Below, in pieces: positions 8,113 to 19,551 of a stretch of DNA of 64,000 nt (positions are counted from its first letter, which is position 1; every line of letters begins with the position of its first letter). A model generated the notes under the pieces. It was not told the origin of the DNA, searched no databases, and was given only the letters and a program-made list of their open reading frames with translations. The stretch is taken from the NCBI GenBank assembly GCA_029975055.1, contig JARKPU010000013.1:744001-808000 (forward strand), in the 5' to 3' direction. Position numbers and translations under genes: made by a program. The stretch is from Anaerolinea sp. Lineage in GTDB: Bacteria > Chloroflexota > Anaerolineae > Anaerolineales > Anaerolineaceae.

Positions 8113-11100
8113 TCCTTCGATTCCCTCAACCAGCTCTGTAATGGAGAGAGCTGTTCTTTTTCCACCGAATAGGGCAGCGGTTCGGTGCGGTAATTCTCCA
8201 TTTCGAGGTAAACGCGCCCTTTGGCGTCCACCACGCGCGCATCGAAGCTGGGTTGCCCGCCCATGTCGTTTCTCCGGGTTACCTCGGCGAAGATCTCAGC
8301 CCCGTTCACAGCGGTTCGATACACATTCAAGCTGCCGATCGAACGCGGCAGGGCCATCGTTCCGGTTGCGCCAATTTCCCAGACTCCGGCGGTTTGAAGG
8401 CACAGTTCCACCAGAACCGGCTGCGTCGTCAACTCCTTGCCCTCGCGGACAATGGGCGGCAGCCCGGGCTGCAGCTTGCCGAGCACGGAATTGCCGTTGC
8501 GTTTGACCGCCTCGAGCACCCTGAAGGACGGCCCATGGAAATAGAGCTTGTAGATATCTTCGGCCTCGATGGCATCGCCTTCCGTCCAGGCCGGGGCTTT
8601 GACGGTTTTCTTTTCCAGCCCTTTTGGCGCCAGGTGAACCTTGCCGGTGAAGTGCAGCATGCGCTCCGGGTCGCGCCCGTAGCGGGTCAGGGTCGATTCC
8701 AGGCTGGCATACGCCACCAGACCATCGCCCTCGCGCACCACGCGCGCCTTCCACGTCACCTTGCGCGGCTGGTTCCGGTAGAATTTAAACGCCGCCAGGA
8801 ACTGGATATTCTCCAATCCCGTCACCTTGAAGGAGCCTCTCTCGGAGGCGAGCGCCGAGGCAATCTGCCTGGATGCGGTGGAAAGCCCTTCGATACCCAT
8901 CACGCCCGGCAGCAGAGGGATGCCGTTCAACGCGTGGTCGCGCAGGAATGGCTCGGTATTCGGGTCCAATTCAGCCTCAATGACCACGCCCTCTTCAATC
9001 GAATAGCCGGTAACGCTCGTCAACAACGCGTGAGCAGGTTTCCCCTCGGTGAGAACGCGGTTGGCCTTCTCGAGATCCAGCGCGCCGTCCGGGCGGCGTG
9101 CCTCGGCCATCAACCCCAGCGACCCGGCCAGGAGGATCTCGCCGCCCGCCTGCCCAAGCTTCAGCTCGCGCCGCACCAGCGGGGCAGCCGCGGCCGGGTG
9201 GAGCATTTCGATCCCGGCGCGTTTCATCAATTCGGGGATATACCCCCGGCTGGCCATGCCGACCTCGCTCCAGGCGCCCCAATCCAGGCAGAGCGCCTGC
9301 ATGCCGGGGTGTTCGCGGCTCAGGCTGGTAGCAAGTTTTGCCAGCAAGTCATTGGCCGCGGCGTAATCCGTTTGCCCCGAGTTGCCAAAACGCCCGGCTA
9401 TGGAGGAGAAGAAGATCACCGCCTTAGGGAGCGCCGATCGCTCGCGCAAGGCCCGGTACAGGTTGAAGAACCCATCGGCCTTCACCGAGACGATCTGCTT
9501 GAATTCTTCCAACGGCTTGGTATCGAGCTTGCGGCTGCGCTCCACCCCGGCTGCGTGGATCAGAACATCCACTTTCCCGGCCTCAGCCAGCACGGATTCG
9601 ATCGCGGCCCGGCATGCGGCAGGGTCGGTCACATCGCAGGTCAGGTATTTCACCCTGGCGCCCGCGCGTCCGGCCGCTTCCATCATCTCCAGCGTCGCTG
9701 CGGCCCGCTCGAGCGCGGCGATTTTCTGGTCAACCACGGCGGGGGTGGCCTTTTCACCGGCTTCGCGCAGGCGGCGGCCCATTTCGGCCTTGAATGCATT
9801 GCGGTCTGCCATGAGCAGCTTCAGGTCCGGCTCATCGGCGGGCGGCAGCGGCGTGCGGCTGAGCAGGTAGAACGTGCCGCCCGCGTGCTTTGCCAGGTCG
9901 AGCACCACCGGTGCGGTGATCCCGCCCGACCCGCCGCTGATGACGTACACGTTATCCGCCGCAAGCTCAACGCCCGGCTCGCCGGCAGGTTCTTCCTCCA
10001 CGGTGATGGCAAACCGCAGGCCATCCTTCCAGCCCACCTCCACCACGGATGGGTCACCCAAAGTCTCTGCCACCAACCGCTTCGCCGCCTCTTCAGGCGC
10101 GGCGTTCGGCTCGAAATCCACCACTTTCACCAGCGAGTCGGGCCGCTCGAGGGCCAGGGCCTTCGTGAACCCACTCACCAGCCCGCCAAGCGGCGCGAGC
10201 GCCCCGCCGGGTTCGTAACCGAACAGGCCGCCCATGCGCGTGGCACAAACGAGGAACGGTTCACCGCCTGCAGCGCGGATCACCTCGAAGAGTCCGCTTG
10301 CCCGCCGGTCGGTTTCCTTTTGCCAGGTTTCGGTGTCCATCTGGCTCAGGGCAGGCTCTGCATCGAGCGCCGGCAGGAAGTACACGCCCTGCACCGCGCC
10401 CTGCCCGGCGAATGCCGCCGCCTGGCGCGCCGCAGCCGCCGGGTCTGAACCATCAACCAGCATGACCTCTGCCCCCAGACCGCTCAACTGTTCAGCCAGC
10501 CGCGCGCCGCTCTGGCCGAGGTCCGATATCACCAGCACGCGGCTCCCCGCGCCGAGCTGCACGCCGGTTGGCATGCACAGGTCCAGCCGGGGCAGCAGCA
10601 CCGGCACAGGTACGCGCCGGGCAACGGTTTGTTCCGGTGCAGCCTGGAGCAGCTGCTCCAGCCGCCCGGCGGGTTTGGGTTCAATATCTTGTGTTGCTTC
10701 TGTTCCTACCGAGGGGGCAGTCTGCATCGGGCGGTCCACGGCAGCCGGATCACCCGGCTGCCCCGCGCCATGTTGAGGTTGCTGCGCCAGCGCGTCTTGC
10801 ATAAAACCGATCACCTTCGCAAGGGTATTATAATCCGCCAGCCTCAAATCCTCACGGCGCGGGATGTTAAAATGCGTGCGGATGGTCGCAAACAGTTCCG
10901 CCTGCTTGACGGTGTCGATCCCCAGGTCGGCTTCCAGGTCGAGGTCAAGGTCGAGCATTTCCACCGGGTAACCCGTCTTCTCGCTGACGGCTTGCAGCAC
11001 GAACGCTTTGATCTCCTCCACATCGCCGGCCGTTGCCGCAGCAGGCGCCGGGCTGGTGATTTCTCCAGACGGCGCTTCCTGCACAGGAGCGGCAGCACCG

Positions 11101-14100
11101 CTCTGCCCAAGCGCATCCTGCATGAAGCCAATCACCTTGGCAAGCGTGTTGTAATCGGCCAGGCGCAGGTCTTCTCTGCGCGGGATGTTGAAGTGCGTGC
11201 GGATGGTCGCGAAGAGTTCCGCCTGCTTGACGGTGTCGATCCCCAGGTCGGCTTCCAGGTCGAGGTCCAGATCCAGCATCTCAACGGGGTAGCCCGTCTT
11301 TTCACTGACGGCCTGGAGCACAAACCGCTTGATCTCCCCCTCTTCCACACCGGCGGAGGCCTGCACCGGGGTTGTTTTCGTCTCCGGCTCCGCCGCAGGG
11401 GCTGCCGCTTTGAGCGGCGCGCTTGCAGGTGCCTTTGGCGCTTCTGCCGCAGGCCCGGCACCCTGGTGGAACCAATCGCTGGCCCACAGGGTGGGGCCTT
11501 GCCCAAACTGCCAGGCTGACCTGGCCGGAGGCACCACCGGCGGGCCGGCATGGCGGATGCGCAGCGTGCGCTTTTCCACCACCAGGTCGGCCTTCTCATA
11601 CCCGGCCACGCTCGCCAGCCACTTCTGGTAGGTCTCTTGCTTCACCCGCGCCCCTTCGCCTGGGATTTTATGCAGCAGGGTCATGGCAATTTGCGAACCG
11701 AACCCGGCTCCCAGCCGCAGCGCATATTCCACATCGTACGATCCGCCCCGCGAAAGGCGCAGATCGCCCAGGTCGGGGTCGGGTTCAAAGCCGTTGTGGA
11801 TGTTGGCGATCGGCGGAACGGTGTTCATCTCGAGCGCTTTCACCGCCACCACATCTTCCACGCCCACGCCCATCGTGTGGCCTGTGTAGCCTTTGGTGTT
11901 GGCGATGACCACCTGGTTGGCCTGCCCGCCGAAGACCTGCCGCAAAGCGCGGATTTCAGCCGCCGCGCTGCCCCCGCGGGCGGGGGTGTACGTCTCGTGG
12001 CTGACGAAGACCGTCTTGGAGGCAATTTGATCGCGGCGCAGCCCAAAGCGATGCTCGGCCAGCGAGACAAGCCGTTCCATCACATCGCTGACGTGCTGAA
12101 CATCGAGCCGCGTCCCGTGGTACGCGCTGTTGGCAATCTGCGTCGCCAGCACTTCGGCAATCCCGCGCATACCGCGCTCACGCACGGCGTCTTCCGATTC
12201 AAGCACCAGCGCAGCTGCGCCCATGCCCATAATCAAGCCGTTTCGGCGGCGGTCGAAGGGCAGGATGGCCATCCGCGGGTCGCCTTCGGTAGTTGCAGCG
12301 CCGCTGGCCATCAAGCCGGTGCCGACCCAGTTTGCCAGGTCGCCTGAGGTTACGTCATCTCCGGCAATGACCACCACGCGCCGCGCCCGCCCGGTACGGA
12401 TCCAATCTTCCGCCACCGCTACGGCATGGGTGGTGGTGGCGCAGGCTGCATTGACGTGCGTGTTCGGCCCGCGCGCGCCGATATATTCGGCAAACTGCGA
12501 GTGCCCCATGCTCAAAATGCGGAACACGAAGCGCCGGTCGAATTGATAATCGAGCGCATCCAGCTCGGCCTGCAGCTCGCGGATGCGCGCTTCGATCACC
12601 TCGCGCAGTCCTCCGCTGCCATTCGGAGCCTTGTCCAGCAAGGCTCGCAACTCGGCAATCTGCTTCTCCAGGCTCTTGTGCTGGTAATAACGACCGGTCT
12701 CTTTGGCCATTTCATCCAGCCCTGGGAAGGCCGAGCCAAACACCACGCCGGTTTCATCGGCCAAAGCCTCGGGGAGCTTCCAGCGGTCAGGCAGGTAAGT
12801 GCCTTTGCTCGTCTGGCGGTACGCCATCACCAGCGGAATGCCCGCGTCGCGCAGGGCTTCGATGCCCGCGGCGATCGCCAGCTGCGTGCTGATGTCGGTA
12901 GCCTCCACACGGTCGGCTGGAACGCCGAATTCATCCGCCAGGTCAAAGGCGCCCCGCTGGCCTCCCAGCTTGACGGTTTGATCCATCTGGTCGATCACCT
13001 GCATCACTGCACCGGCTTCGCTCTTGATCAGGCGCGTGACGCGTTTATCGAGCATGCTGGCGCGCGTCTGTTCGGGGAAAGGCTCGATGCGGATCTCGCC
13101 GTTGAGGATGCTGCGGATATTGCCGTCATCGAAGACTTGCCCGTTCTTCCCCGGCAGGCCAAGCCCGGCCCCCGAAATCACCACCGAGCCGGTCAAAGGC
13201 AGGCGGCCATCGGCGGCGGCCAGCAGAGCCGGTGCGCGCAATTCCGCAGGCGATTCGATTACCTCAGGCGCCGCCTGGAATTTCGGCGATGCGCTCATTT
13301 GGGCCGTTTGAGTCGCCGCCGTCTGCCCCGAGGCTGCTTTCTGACCCAGGGCGTCTTCCATGAAGCCCACCACCTTCGCCAGCGTGTTGTAATCCGAAAG
13401 GCGCAAGTCTTCGCGCCGCGGAATATCATAATGGGTGCGGATCGAGGCGAACAGCTCCGCCTGCTTGACGGTATCCACCCCCAGGTCGGCCTCGAGGTCG
13501 AGGTCCATATCCAGCATTTCCACGGGGTAGCCCGTCTTCTCGCTGACGGCCTTCAGGACGAACTGTTTGATCTCCTCGCTGTCCACCCGCACGGCAGGCG
13601 CAGCGGTTGGCTGCCGGGGTTCCTCTGCTCCTGGCCGGGGCATGACCCCCGCAGCCAGAATGCCGCACAGCGCCTTGTTGAAGCTCACCACTGCCCCCTC
13701 GCGCGGGTGATTGGTCGCCAGGATAGCCACGTCGTTCTTGCCCTTCAAATTATCGGTCGCCAGGGCGTTCAACACGCGTTTCGGGCCGACTTCCACAAAG
13801 ACCCGGCCTCCCAGGTTGTAGAGCGTCTGCATGCCTTTGACGAACTGCACCGGCGCTGCCACCTGCTGCGCCAGGATATCGATAATATCATCACGCGAGG
13901 TCGGGTAAACCTCGCCGGTCACGTTCGCGACGACGGTCGTCTTCGGCGGCTGGATGTTCATCCGCGCGATCACCTCGCGCAGCGGCTCGCTGGCGGGCGC
14001 AACGATCTTCGTATGGAAAGCATGCGATACGGGGATCTTGGTGCCCTGGAAGCCCGCTTTCTGGAACTCAACCAGGGCTTTCTCCACGCCGTCGGTCGTG

Positions 14101-16472
14101 CCGCCGATCACGCTCTGGAGCGGGCTGTTGATGTTGGCCAGCACCACGTAGCCGTCGATCGACTTGAGGATATTCTCAACCTTCTCGAGCGGTGCAGATA
14201 CGGCCGCCATGCAGCCGTTATCTTCCCAGGAGACTTTCTTCATCTCCCGCCCGCGCGCACTCACCACCTCCAGCGCCTCGGCAAACGTGAGCACCCCAGC
14301 GGCCACCAACGCGGCATACTCCCCCAGGCTGTGGCCGATGACCATATCAGGGTGGAAGCCAAAATGATTCATCAGGCGCAGCAGCGCCACGTTTGCGGTC
14401 AACATGGCCGGCTGGGTGATCTCGGTATTGCGCAGTGCCTTCTCGGCCTCGGCCACCGCAGCTTCGTCGCCGTCCACATAGATAAAGCTGGTCAGCGGCC
14501 TGCCCAGGATGGGGGTCATCACCCGGTCTGCCTCGGCGAAGGTCTCGGCTACGATTGGCTCCACCTCGCACAGGTCTTTGAGCATGTTGACGTACTGCGA
14601 GCCTTGCCCCGGGAAGAGGAAAGTTACTTTGCCCGGTGCGCCGCTTCCGCGGAACACCCCGTGTGCCACGAGCGCCTGCCAGGGGTTGCCTTCCGTCTCG
14701 AAGCCCTTCAATGCCCGCTCGGCGCGTTTGATCAATTCCTCCGCATCGCCGTAGTCGATCGCCAGACGCTCGCTCAACGCAAGCTGGTCGGGCGCGGGCA
14801 TCGTCGAGGGTGGCAGCCTGCCGGCGCGCATCTCCTCGAGCGCGGATGCCAGCTTTGCCCGCAGAGCATCACTCGTCTCCGCGCTGATGAAAAACAATCC
14901 CCGGTAAGGTTTGGCCGCAGCGGCCGCTGCAGCTTGAGCCGCCGGTTGTGGTGCGGCCTGGAGCACCGGCTCAGGTACAGCCGGCTGCTCAGGCACCTGC
15001 CGGGCCGCCCCGGCCAGCGTCACGCCGGTGTAAACGGACTTTTCATCCGTCAGAACGCCCGGGATGTATTCATCCACCACGAGGTGAAAGTTGGTACCGC
15101 CAAAGCCAAAGGAACTCACCCCGGCGCGGCGCACCTCGCCCTGCTTCACCTCCCAGGGCGTAAGCTGCGTGTTGACGCGGAAAGGGATGGCCTTGAAATC
15201 GATGTTCGGATTCGGGCGTTCGAAATTGACCGATGGCGGCAGAACCTTCTCGTGCAGCGCCATCGTCACCTTAAAAAGCCCCGCCGCTCCGGCCGCGCTC
15301 TTCAGGTGGCCGATGTTGGATTTCACCGACCCCAAGGCAATGCTTCCGGCCGGCAGCCCGAACTGGCCGAAGATGGCGTTCAGGCTGTTCACTTCCACCA
15401 CGTCGCCCACGCGTGTGGATGTGCCATGCCCTTCGATCAACCCCACTGTCGCCGGGTTGAGGCCGGCGTTCTTCCATGCCCGCTCAATGGCCTGCTGCTG
15501 GCCGGTGGGGTTCGGCGCGGTGATGCCCTTGCCCTTGCCGTCGCTGGAGGAGCCTATGCCCCTCACCACGGCATAGATCGTATCGCCGTCGCGCTCGGCA
15601 TCTTCCAGGCGCTTCATCAAAAAGAGCGCCGCGCCCTCGCCCATCACAAAGCCGTTGGCCCCATCGGCATACGGCCGAGAGCCATCCGGGCTGAGCGCGC
15701 CAATCTTGCAGAACTTCACGAAGCCCTCGACGCCCATCATGCGGTCAACACCGCCCGTGATGACCGAGTCGAACTGGTAATTGTTCAAGCCCTCCACGGC
15801 AGCCTGCACCGCCGCCAGCGAGGATGCGCAGGCCGCATCGGTGATGAAGTTGGGCCCCTGGAAGTTGAACACGTTCGCCACGCGCCCGGCGATGATATTG
15901 CCGAGTTCGCCCGGCATCGTGTCTTCGGTGATTTCCGCCGTGCGCGAGCGGATGTTCGCCTTCATCCCTTCCAGCAAGGCCTGCTGGAGCTCTTTTGGCA
16001 GCCCCTGGAATGCCGGGACAGCCGCCAGAGCCTGTACGAATTCAGGCGCGCGTATACGCATGGTGGAGTTGTAATGCTTCTCGCCGCCCAGCGCGTTGCC
16101 CAGGATCACCGCCGTGCGGGATTGATCGAGCTTGCGGCCCGGGAAGCCATAATGGAGCAACGCCTCGCGCGCGGCGGCGATGGCCCACTGCTGTGCGCCG
16201 TCCATCTGCTCCAGCACGCGCGGAGGGATGGCAATCCCCCACTTTAAAGGCTCGATTTTAAAGTCCCTTACCCACCCGCCGATCTTGGTGTAGGTCTTAT
16301 CCGGCACCGATGGGTCGGGGTCATAGTATAGATCGGGGTCCCACCGTTCGGGTGGAACATCGCGAATCGAATACACCCCGGTTTTTATGTTCGCCCAAAA
16401 GGACGCGGCGTCGGCCGCATCCGGCATGATTGCGCCAACTCCCACAATAGCAACTGGTTTCGTGACTGGCAT
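8109..16472 (-). CDS. Pfa-like multidomain secondary-lipid/polyketide synthase (KS-AT-ACP-KS-ACP-ACP-KR-DH)
   Basis: A 2787-residue iterative type I synthase resembling PUFA/secondary-lipid synthases. KS1 spans about 1-460 with catalytic C215 (DAACASS), H349 (EGHGTST) and H389 (SNIGH). AT spans about 620-930 with S715 in GHSLGEY. ACP1 is about 965-1045. KS2 is about 1095-1605 with C1344 (NAACATT), H1492 (VSHETYTPARGG) and H1532 (GYTGH), so its triad looks intact. ACP2 is about 1710-1790 and ACP3 about 1815-1895. A pseudo-KR/KR region is about 1965-2435 (GGSGGITA; Y2370 in TDYAAAN). The hotdog DH is about 2460-2760 with H2513 in DHALNGIPLLP. Each ACP has Thr (1001, 1747, 1854) where Ser normally carries the cofactor. 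AGGAGG precedes the ATG. The product is unknown; a lipid is likelier than a diffusible polyketide. Confidence 0.9.
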   Translation of the reverse strand: MPVTKPVAIVGVGAIMPDAADAASFWANIKTGVYSIRDVPPERWDPDLYYDPDPSVPDKTYTKIGGWVRDFKIEPLKWGIAIPPRVLEQMDGAQQWAIAAAREALLHYGFPGRKLDQSRTAVILGNALGGEKHYNSTMRIRAPEFVQALAAVPAFQGLPKELQQALLEGMKANIRSRTAEITEDTMPGELGNIIAGRVANVFNFQGPNFITDAACASSLAAVQAAVEGLNNYQFDSVITGGVDRMMGVEGFVKFCKIGALSPDGSRPYADGANGFVMGEGAALFLMKRLEDAERDGDTIYAVVRGIGSSSDGKGKGITAPNPTGQQQAIERAWKNAGLNPATVGLIEGHGTSTRVGDVVEVNSLNAIFGQFGLPAGSIALGSVKSNIGHLKSAAGAAGLFKVTMALHEKVLPPSVNFERPNPNIDFKAIPFRVNTQLTPWEVKQGEVRRAGVSSFGFGGTNFHLVVDEYIPGVLTDEKSVYTGVTLAGAARQVPEQPAVPEPVLQAAPQPAAQAAAAAAAKPYRGLFFISAETSDALRAKLASALEEMRAGRLPPSTMPAPDQLALSERLAIDYGDAEELIKRAERALKGFETEGNPWQALVAHGVFRGSGAPGKVTFLFPGQGSQYVNMLKDLCEVEPIVAETFAEADRVMTPILGRPLTSFIYVDGDEAAVAEAEKALRNTEITQPAMLTANVALLRLMNHFGFHPDMVIGHSLGEYAALVAAGVLTFAEALEVVSARGREMKKVSWEDNGCMAAVSAPLEKVENILKSIDGYVVLANINSPLQSVIGGTTDGVEKALVEFQKAGFQGTKIPVSHAFHTKIVAPASEPLREVIARMNIQPPKTTVVANVTGEVYPTSRDDIIDILAQQVAAPVQFVKGMQTLYNLGGRVFVEVGPKRVLNALATDNLKGKNDVAILATNHPREGAVVSFNKALCGILAAGVMPRPGAEEPRQPTAAPAVRVDSEEIKQFVLKAVSEKTGYPVEMLDMDLDLEADLGVDTVKQAELFASIRTHYDIPRREDLRLSDYNTLAKVVGFMEDALGQKAASGQTAATQTAQMSASPKFQAAPEVIESPAELRAPALLAAADGRLPLTGSVVISGAGLGLPGKNGQVFDDGNIRSILNGEIRIEPFPEQTRASMLDKRVTRLIKSEAGAVMQVIDQMDQTVKLGGQRGAFDLADEFGVPADRVEATDISTQLAIAAGIEALRDAGIPLVMAYRQTSKGTYLPDRWKLPEALADETGVVFGSAFPGLDEMAKETGRYYQHKSLEKQIAELRALLDKAPNGSGGLREVIEARIRELQAELDALDYQFDRRFVFRILSMGHSQFAEYIGARGPNTHVNAACATTTHAVAVAEDWIRTGRARRVVVIAGDDVTSGDLANWVGTGLMASGAATTEGDPRMAILPFDRRRNGLIMGMGAAALVLESEDAVRERGMRGIAEVLATQIANSAYHGTRLDVQHVSDVMERLVSLAEHRFGLRRDQIASKTVFVSHETYTPARGGSAAAEIRALRQVFGGQANQVVIANTKGYTGHTMGVGVEDVVAVKALEMNTVPPIANIHNGFEPDPDLGDLRLSRGGSYDVEYALRLGAGFGSQIAMTLLHKIPGEGARVKQETYQKWLASVAGYEKADLVVEKRTLRIRHAGPPVVPPARSAWQFGQGPTLWASDWFHQGAGPAAEAPKAPASAPLKAAAPAAEPETKTTPVQASAGVEEGEIKRFVLQAVSEKTGYPVEMLDLDLDLEADLGIDTVKQAELFATIRTHFNIPRREDLRLADYNTLAKVIGFMQDALGQSGAAAPVQEAPSGEITSPAPAAATAGDVEEIKAFVLQAVSEKTGYPVEMLDLDLDLEADLGIDTVKQAELFATIRTHFNIPRREDLRLADYNTLAKVIGFMQDALAQQPQHGAGQPGDPAAVDRPMQTAPSVGTEATQDIEPKPAGRLEQLLQAAPEQTVARRVPVPVLLPRLDLCMPTGVQLGAGSRVLVISDLGQSGARLAEQLSGLGAEVMLVDGSDPAAAARQAAAFAGQGAVQGVYFLPALDAEPALSQMDTETWQKETDRRASGLFEVIRAAGGEPFLVCATRMGGLFGYEPGGALAPLGGLVSGFTKALALERPDSLVKVVDFEPNAAPEEAAKRLVAETLGDPSVVEVGWKDGLRFAITVEEEPAGEPGVELAADNVYVISGGSGGITAPVVLDLAKHAGGTFYLLSRTPLPPADEPDLKLLMADRNAFKAEMGRRLREAGEKATPAVVDQKIAALERAAATLEMMEAAGRAGARVKYLTCDVTDPAACRAAIESVLAEAGKVDVLIHAAGVERSRKLDTKPLEEFKQIVSVKADGFFNLYRALRERSALPKAVIFFSSIAGRFGNSGQTDYAAANDLLAKLATSLSREHPGMQALCLDWGAWSEVGMASRGYIPELMKRAGIEMLHPAAAAPLVRRELKLGQAGGEILLAGSLGLMAEARRPDGALDLEKANRVLTEGKPAHALLTSVTGYSIEEGVVIEAELDPNTEPFLRDHALNGIPLLPGVMGIEGLSTASRQIASALASERGSFKVTGLENIQFLAAFKFYRNQPRKVTWKARVVREGDGLVAYASLESTLTRYGRDPERMLHFTGKVHLAPKGLEKKTVKAPAWTEGDAIEAEDIYKLYFHGPSFRVLEAVKRNGNSVLGKLQPGLPPIVREGKELTTQPVLVELCLQTAGVWEIGATGTMALPRSIGSLNVYRTAVNGAEIFAEVTRRNDMGGQPSFDARVVDAKGRVYLEMENYRTEPLPYSVEKEQLSPLQSWLRESKE
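10788..11345 (-). repeat. Near-identical tandem carrier-domain repeat
   Basis: The stretches coding ACP3 (about 10788-11030) and ACP2 (about 11103-11345) are closely alike at DNA level, differing mostly by silent changes, with an Ala/Pro-rich linker between them. ACP1, far upstream in the gene, is more diverged. This points to a fairly recent internal duplication. Confidence 0.75.
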
Positions 16473-16810
16473 AAAACCTCCTATGGATGTTCGGCCCCTT
16501 CAAAAGGGATTCGCCTGCTCTAGGTTGAAACAGGCGTTACCGTTCTTCGATGGCTGGGTGTTCAATTGATTTCAAGTCTTGCATTGTTGTCAAACAGGCA
16601 ACCTCGTGTTTGGTCTGAGAAAAGTAAAACCAACACCACAGGATGCAGAAAGGATTCACTTACCGAAAGGCGGCCTGGGTCGAATCGGCATGCAGGCAAG
16701 TTGAAATCTCCGGGAGTGGATTTTTGGCCATCCTTTAGCGTGAAACACCTCGCCCTTGCAGAAGTTACGCCGCGTGAAGCGATTGATGACAAGGAATTCA
16801 TGGCGATAAT
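16473..16810. other. Divergent intergenic region upstream of the megasynthase
   Basis: No supportable gene. Short ORFs here have no recognisable sequence or ribosome site. A TTGACA (minus strand, 16588-16593) has only a poor ATCAAT 17 nt downstream, so a megasynthase promoter is possible but not shown. Confidence 0.6.
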
Positions 16811-16839
16811 TTGATAAACAAGATATTAAATATTATAAT
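16811..16839 (+). promoter_or_regulatory. Sigma-70-type promoter of acsA
   Basis: TTGATA (16811-16816), a 17-nt spacer and a perfect TATAAT (16834-16839), in a strikingly AT-rich patch. Predicted start is near 16846, giving a leader of about 70 nt. Confidence 0.85.
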
Positions 16840-16916
16840 TTTACCAAGGCATAGCCCGCATGAATCCCCCTGCGTGGCAGGGAACGCTGTTCTGCACAGA
16901 AAAGAAAGGATGTGGT

Positions 16917-18824
<1,908 letters not shown>

Positions 18825-18861
18825 CGCCGGGAATTTTCAGTTCCGGCAGGCTGGAATACAA

Positions 18862-18897
18862 AGGGCGGGCCAGTGGTGTGCCCGCCCTCATTCTTTT
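18862..18897 (+). terminator. Rho-independent terminator after acsA
   Basis: AGGGCGGGC (18862-18870) pairs with GCCCGCCCT (18880-18888), followed by CATTCTTTT. Confidence 0.85.
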
Positions 18898-18928
18898 CGA
18901 TCAGGCAGCTCCGGGGTTGCCTGCCAGG

Positions 18929-19363
18929 CTACTCTCCCTTGACGAAAGTGAGCACAACATTCCCGGCCTCATCCTTCAGTTCGAGGCGGCTGTCGCTCAG
19001 TTGATATGCGCGCACGCTGCCGAGCAGGGTCAAGAAGGTTTGCTCGCTCTCCATCAGGTATGAGTCCTCGCAGGCCATCTCCGTCACCGCGGTGTCCGTC
19101 AGCTCCAGCTTGCCGTCCTTCGCCGAGTAGGCAGCGCCGTACGAATTGCAACCCGAGGTTCCAGAGACTCGCCCGTCGTTGAATTCGGCGGTGATCACCA
19201 GGTTCACCGCCGGTTGAGCGCCGCCGATTGTTTCGATTTTCCATTTAGTCCCGGCCAGATCGTCTTTCGTTCCAGCCAGCAAGCCGCAGCTGGCCAAGAT
19301 GTAGGCCGCCAGAAGGAAAACAAGCAAGATCATCCCCCGGCTCTTCATTTCACGCATCATCAT
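18929..19363 (-). CDS. META-domain (HslJ-like) lipoprotein
   Basis: A 144-residue exported lipoprotein. A short basic start and hydrophobic stretch lead to the lipobox LASC near residue 26, after which the mature protein is one META domain. The markers are LAGTKWKIETIGG, a GTSGCNSYGAAY motif and a Met-Ala-Cys-Glu segment. The domain occurs in HslJ-type proteins linked to stress or protease inhibition; its role here is not known. AAGGAG precedes the first ATG. It faces acsA convergently and is not obviously part of an operon. Confidence 0.88.
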   Translation of the reverse strand: MMMREMKSRGMILLVFLLAAYILASCGLLAGTKDDLAGTKWKIETIGGAQPAVNLVITAEFNDGRVSGTSGCNSYGAAYSAKDGKLELTDTAVTEMACEDSYLMESEQTFLTLLGSVRAYQLSDSRLELKDEAGNVVLTFVKGE

Positions 19364-19498
19364 CGAAATTGCTCCTTATTTTGGTTGGGGCCGGCTCATC
19401 AGCGATTCACAGGCACCGGCCAAAGCTCGCGCCTGATCAGCATGACCTTCTCTCAAGACGCCGAAAGCCCGCTCAAGGTTCCGGCCAGCCCGGGCGAT

Positions 19499-19527
19499 CA
19501 AAAAGGGGCACGGTCCCCCGTACCCCT
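19499..19527 (-). terminator. Terminator after the GH38 gene
   Basis: On the minus strand AGGGGTACGG and CCGTGCCCCT pair with one mismatch (19504-19513 with 19518-19527), followed by a run of T. It lies 25 nt past the mannosidase stop. Confidence 0.8.
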
Positions 19528-19551
19528 CGGATTGATCACCCACCCTTACTT

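Noticed and set aside
12426..16247. Very long plus-strand open frame of about 1270 codons antisense to the megasynthase (another of about 730 codons at 8253-10448)
   Set aside because: Codon pattern and lack of recognisable domains show it to be the reverse of the real gene. GC-rich third positions suppress stops on the opposite strand.
16565..16593. TTGACA-17-ATCAAT as the megasynthase promoter
   Set aside because: The -10 hexamer matches consensus at only three positions and lacks the key first two bases.
16860..16916. Longer acetyl-CoA synthetase start at 16860
   Set aside because: There is no ribosome site, it nearly coincides with the predicted transcript start, and the added residues are not typical of the family. 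ATG 16917 has a good ribosome site.
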